In this document: one piece after another, positions 13,250 to 14,501 of the stretch
Layout: the number at the start of each line of letters is the position of its first letter
How positions within the stretch are numbered: the stretch's first letter is position 1
Origin: B25-G16 sp964549945
Lineage (GTDB): Bacteria > Desulfobacterota > DSM-4660 > Desulfatiglandales > B25-G16
Direction: 5' to 3'
Length of the DNA stretch: 14,501 nucleotides
NCBI GenBank assembly: GCA_964549945.1
Contig: CAZJXD010000117.1
Span: forward strand, 1 to 14,501
Position numbers and translations under genes: made by a program
Notes under the pieces: generated by a model
Databases searched by the model: none
What the model was told of the DNA's origin: nothing
Seen by the model: only the letters and a program-made list of their open reading frames with translations

Positions 13250-13315
13250 GGGTTTGCGCTCCACCGTCTTTCTGGGTGACCCAAGAGGGCTCCCCATTGT
13301 ATCTGAGGCAGAGGG

Positions 13316-13390
13316 CTCTGGCATGGCAAACCCCTGAAACGAGGCTGAGGGGCAAGGCCGATTCTCTTTTATACGTATGGATAGCAGGAG
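13316..13390 (+). promoter_or_regulatory. Candidate structured leader (riboswitch-like) before the DUF169 gene
   Basis: CTCTGGC (13316-13322) can pair with GCAGGAG (13384-13390), six of seven positions including one G-U, closing a 75-base domain. Inside are GGCAAACC (13325-13332), GAAA (13336-13339), GGGGCAAGGCC (13349-13359) and GGATAGCAGG near the end. These pieces and their order recall the GEMM (cyclic-dinucleotide) riboswitch, but several conserved positions do not fit, for example no ACGCAAAGCC. The last closing bases (13387-13390) are also the start of the terminator stem, as expected for a transcription-attenuation switch. Its identity is a guess; the overlap of structures is seen. 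It could also be the 3' UTR of the receiver gene. Confidence 0.28.
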
Positions 13391-13422
13391 GGCGGAATGA
13401 GAGTAGTTCCGCCCTTTCTTTT
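13387..13422 (+). terminator. Rho-independent terminator
   Basis: GGGCGGAA (13390-13397) pairs perfectly with TTCCGCCC (13407-13414) around a 9-base loop. Up to three weaker pairs (A-T, G-U, G-U) extend the base. The run TTTCTTTT (13415-13422) follows. It either ends the receiver transcript, 140 bases after its stop, or is the off-state of a switch ahead of the DUF169 gene. Confidence 0.85.
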
Positions 13423-13503
13423 ATGCTATGATCCATGCAGCTATTTTTTGGAGAGGGTCATTGAGGCCTTACATCCCTTAGCAGATATCGAGCCCTTGAA
13501 TCC

Positions 13504-13550
13504 AGGTTTTCACAGGCACTAAATTGCCACCAATAAAACCATAGGTTTTC
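13504..13550. promoter_or_regulatory. Repeated AGGTTTTC words upstream of the DUF169 gene, possible operator
   Basis: AGGTTTTC occurs at 13504-13511 and again at 13543-13550. The second copy is also half of an inverted repeat, AAAACC (13535-13540), ATA, GGTTTT (13544-13549). It lies 22-68 bases before the ATG, where a promoter would be expected. No good hexamer pair is visible (TTGAAT near 13496 with a poor -10). Confidence 0.25.
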
Positions 13551-13571
13551 GAATAGAAAGGAGATCCATTC

Positions 13572-14357
13572 ATGTTACAGCAGAGCATTTGGAATGAATA
13601 TGGAGAAGAGATCGAACGTCGAGTAAGGCTGAAGACCTTTCCGCTTGCGGTGAAATTGTTGAAAAATGAGGAGGATATTCCCAAAGAGGCGCAAAGGCCA
13701 CAGAGGGATTTGGGCCATCGCTTGATGCTCTGCCAGGGCTTTCAACTCTCGCGTCGTGAAGGAATAACCGTGGCCATGTTGATAGAGGATATGTGGTGTC
13801 ATGAGCCTGTGATAGGCTATGGGCTTCAAGAACCTCCGGACTATTTCTCCGAGGGACATACCCGGTACCCCAGGGATGTATCCAGCCTGAAGGCGGGGGT
13901 ACATTACGCCGACGAGTTTCCAAGATTGGAAGCGGGTATTTACGTGGGGGTAGTATCGGCATCGCTGAAGAGCGCTCCATTTGAACCAGACGTGGTGATG
14001 ATTTACTGCGATGGGGCCCAATTGAGCCTGCTGCTTTTGGCGCGGGAGTGCAAGGATGGGTATAACCTTCCCTGTAACCTCTCCAGTCATGCCGCGTGCG
14101 TGAACGGAGTAGTTCCCGCCATGGTACACGGGCGGTGTCAGGTTGCCATTCCCTGTCGAGGTGATCACTACAGCGCCATGGCCGGGGATGAGGAGATGAT
14201 ATTTACCGTTCCCGGGGGGAAGCTGGAGGATTTGATAACGGGGTTAAGGTATGTGGAGAAGACCGGTTCTCTGTTACCCCGCGGATATAACTTGCCCCCT
14301 GAGTACCCACAGTCGGACAACTACGAGAAGATAGCCCGAATGATGGGGCTGCGCTAG
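13572..14357 (+). CDS. DUF169 family protein
   Basis: The product is 261 residues, the family's usual length, and soluble. AAAGGAG lies 8 bases before the ATG. Family marks are RRVRLKTFPLAVKLL (about 17-31), LMLCQGFQLSRREG with Cys54, IEDMWCHEPVIGYGL with Cys76, and a C-terminal segment with GDEEMIFTVPGGKLEDLITG (about 205-224). Eight cysteines are present (54, 76, 146, 160, 168, 176, 189, 195), five of them within 160-195, which could bind a metal or cluster. The family (COG2043) is widespread in anaerobes and archaea and has no established function that I know, so none is assigned. It has its own upstream control region after the terminator at 13387-13422 and is not obviously part of the signalling genes. 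Confidence 0.9.
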   Translation: MLQQSIWNEYGEEIERRVRLKTFPLAVKLLKNEEDIPKEAQRPQRDLGHRLMLCQGFQLSRREGITVAMLIEDMWCHEPVIGYGLQEPPDYFSEGHTRYPRDVSSLKAGVHYADEFPRLEAGIYVGVVSASLKSAPFEPDVVMIYCDGAQLSLLLLARECKDGYNLPCNLSSHAACVNGVVPAMVHGRCQVAIPCRGDHYSAMAGDEEMIFTVPGGKLEDLITGLRYVEKTGSLLPRGYNLPPEYPQSDNYEKIARMMGLR

Positions 14358-14464
14358 AATGAGCAGAGCCCAAATGTGGAAAAAGGCCTGAGGCTGAGCG
14401 GTGGATTAAGGCGTGGCATCTGGAAAGCGCTGACAGGGAGCAGAAGGAGCGGAGGGTATTTCTC

Positions 14465-14501
14465 ATGAAAGAGGAGCGTTTACAAACCGATCTTTTGATC
14501 A
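14465..14501 (+). CDS. Start of a further gene, cut by the right edge
   Basis: An ATG at 14465 with GGAGGG 8 bases upstream opens a frame (MKEERLQTDLLI) that runs off the window. Twelve codons are too few to identify it. The ribosome site and its position after the DUF169 gene, with no terminator between, suggest a downstream operon member. Confidence 0.45.
   Translation, partial: MKEERLQTDLLI

Noticed and set aside
13575..14168. Minus-strand open frame of 197 codons opposite the DUF169 gene
   Set aside because: DUF169 motifs are on the plus strand with a good ribosome site, so the antisense frame is incidental.

Overview
The window reads as chromosomal DNA from an anaerobic bacterium, most likely a deltaproteobacterium in the broad sense (Desulfobacterota, for example a sulfate reducer or syntroph). 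This is inferred from gene content: a tungstate uptake locus, many PAS and REC signalling proteins, and a DUF169 protein. Base composition is near 50% G+C. No rRNA, tRNA, insertion sequence, phage gene or CRISPR array is visible.

Left part (1-4784): a peptidoglycan-editing factor gene (pgeF), cut by the left edge, then a tungstate ABC uptake locus. The binding protein (tupA) is on the minus strand. It diverges from an operon of permease (tupB), ATPase (tupC) and a regulator joining an excisionase-type helix-turn-helix to a periplasmic-binding-protein-like domain. The roughly 270-base divergent region holds a near-consensus promoter toward tupB, a weaker one toward tupA, an AT-rich inverted repeat between them that could be the operator, and a long hairpin in the tupA leader.

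Middle part (4799-9386, minus strand): a five-gene signalling operon behind a strong sigma-70-type promoter. In transcription order it encodes a lone REC protein, two small proteins each resembling the tandem ACT regulatory module of aspartokinase, a PAS-PAS histidine kinase with a cysteine cluster in its first PAS domain, and a REC-PAS-histidine kinase hybrid. It could be an intracellular amino-acid- or redox-responsive phosphorelay. No DNA-binding output domain is encoded.

Right part (9690-14501, plus strand): a REC protein with an unusual C-terminal helical domain resembling Os1348/NHLP-type sequences, a possible 55-residue Cys-rich protein, a membrane Cache-HAMP histidine kinase, and a second lone REC protein that is a clear paralog of the one at 8904-9296. 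A structured leader with an intrinsic terminator follows, then a DUF169 protein and the start of another gene.

The strongest unexplained items are the paired orphan ACT proteins inside a kinase operon, the REC/Os1348-like fusion, the structured leader before the DUF169 gene, and several inverted-repeat-closed intergenic elements.
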